DNA from: Deltaproteobacteria bacterium
GTDB lineage: Bacteria; Desulfobacterota; Desulfarculia; Adiutricales; Adiutricaceae
DNA length: 6,526 bases
Direction of reading: 5' to 3'
Assembly (NCBI GenBank): GCA_031278795.1
Contig: JAITJT010000271.1
Coordinates: forward strand, 1 to 6,526
The stretch's first letter is position 1, and every line of letters starts with the position of its first letter. Positions 5,882 to 6,526 of the stretch are shown here, one piece after another. The position numbers and the translations under genes are program-made. The notes under the pieces were generated by a model that was not told the DNA's origin, ran no database searches, and saw only the letters and a program-made list of their open reading frames with translations.

Positions 5882-6526
5882 AATAAACCCGGGATACAAG
5901 TTCCTCACCATCCTCATAGTGGGAGCTATCCTCTCCTTCACCTTCAAAATATGGGTGAACCTGGGAGTTTTCCTTATAGCTATCCTTTTAACACTTAGCG
6001 CCCGGAACCTGGACTACAAGAAGCTCCTGGCCTTTCTCTCCTTATTCGCGCTCGCGGCCTTTGGCTTCTTCATGACCGGGCTCCTCTTCGCGGACACCTC
6101 GCAAGCAAACGACCATAGCGAGCTAAAAAACTTTGGCATAGTAACCATAAGTGTCACCTCGGTGGACACCGCCCTGAAACTCTCCAGCCGCATCCTGGCT
6201 TATGGGGCTCTGGCGGCGCTCTTCACCCTCACCACCAAGCCGGCGGAATTTTTCCACAGCCTGGGCCAGCAGTTCAAGGTTCCACCCAAGTTCACCTACG
6301 GAATACTAGCTGCCTACGGATTTTTGCCCACCATAAAAAACGAATACGAGCTAGTTAAGGCCGCCATAAGCGTGCGCGGGGTGAAGGCCGGGCCATTTTC
6401 CACTAGAAGGCTTTTTCCCATGCTGGTGAGGGCCTTCCGCCGCTCGGAGAACCTGGCCATGGGCATGGAATCCAGGGGATTCAATCCAAAGGCCAAAAGA
6501 GGACAGGCCTTCATGGTGAACGTTCG
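5874..6526 (+). CDS. ykoC: YkoC-type ECF transporter T component, truncated by the window end
   Basis: The frame is open from GTG at 5874 to the last base, giving 217 codons plus two bases. B. subtilis YkoC is about 254 residues, so roughly the last 40 are missing. Purine-rich GAGAGG (5861-5866) supports the GTG, which overlaps the last codon and stop of ykoD by 8 nt, indicating translational coupling. Hydrophobic segments lie at residues around 11-40, 50-71 and 104-120. They are followed by the cytoplasmic coupling region with the two Arg-Gly signatures of T components: AISVRG (164-169) and MESRGF (198-203). These insert into grooves of the ATPases in characterised ECF transporters. The final membrane helix should lie beyond the window. 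The product transmits ATPase movement to YkoE. Confidence 0.9.
   Translation, partial: MDRINPGYKFLTILIVGAILSFTFKIWVNLGVFLIAILLTLSARNLDYKKLLAFLSLFALAAFGFFMTGLLFADTSQANDHSELKNFGIVTISVTSVDTALKLSSRILAYGALAALFTLTTKPAEFFHSLGQQFKVPPKFTYGILAAYGFLPTIKNEYELVKAAISVRGVKAGPFSTRRLFPMLVRAFRRSENLAMGMESRGFNPKAKRGQAFMVNV

Overview
The window is bacterial and carries five protein-coding genes. A lone D-2-hydroxyacid dehydrogenase gene lies on the minus strand (78-1055). Facing away from it on the plus strand is a TPP-riboswitch-controlled operon equivalent to Bacillus subtilis ykoFEDC, the ECF-type uptake system for the thiamine pyrimidine moiety HMP and related compounds. The operon runs past the right edge of the window, and its last visible gene (ykoC) is cut off there.

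Layout. Positions 1-77 hold only spacer or the unidentifiable end of a neighbouring gene. Positions 78-1055 (minus) encode a hydroxypyruvate reductase/glycerate dehydrogenase-like enzyme with its own sigma70-type promoter near 1197-1225. Positions of about 1100-2280 are a long, strongly AT-rich spacer with no convincing gene. A candidate promoter (2283-2311) leads into a textbook TPP aptamer (2351-2441). This is followed by a visible antiterminator/terminator switch (2425-2510) whose U-tract ends directly at the ykoF start codon. Then come ykoF (2511-3140), two tandem ykoE paralogues (3204-3812 and 3805-4407), ykoD (4442-5881, double ATPase) and the 5' part of ykoC (5874 onward, GTG start overlapping the ykoD stop).

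How it works together. YkoF is a soluble thiamine/HMP-binding protein. YkoE is the substrate-binding membrane (S) component, YkoD carries both ABC ATPase domains on one chain, and YkoC is the transmembrane coupling (T) component. When TPP is abundant, the aptamer closes its P1 helix and frees the terminator, stopping transcription before ykoF. When TPP is scarce, the 3' side of the aptamer pairs with the 5' arm of the terminator and the uptake genes are transcribed. The unusual point is that this operon has two different YkoE proteins for a single ATPase and a single T component.

Organism. Gene content and terminator-type riboswitch control are best known from Bacillota. The genes have a mid-range GC content while the long spacer is very AT-rich, a contrast seen in some host-associated or otherwise drifting genomes. 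I cannot assign a genus from the sequence alone.
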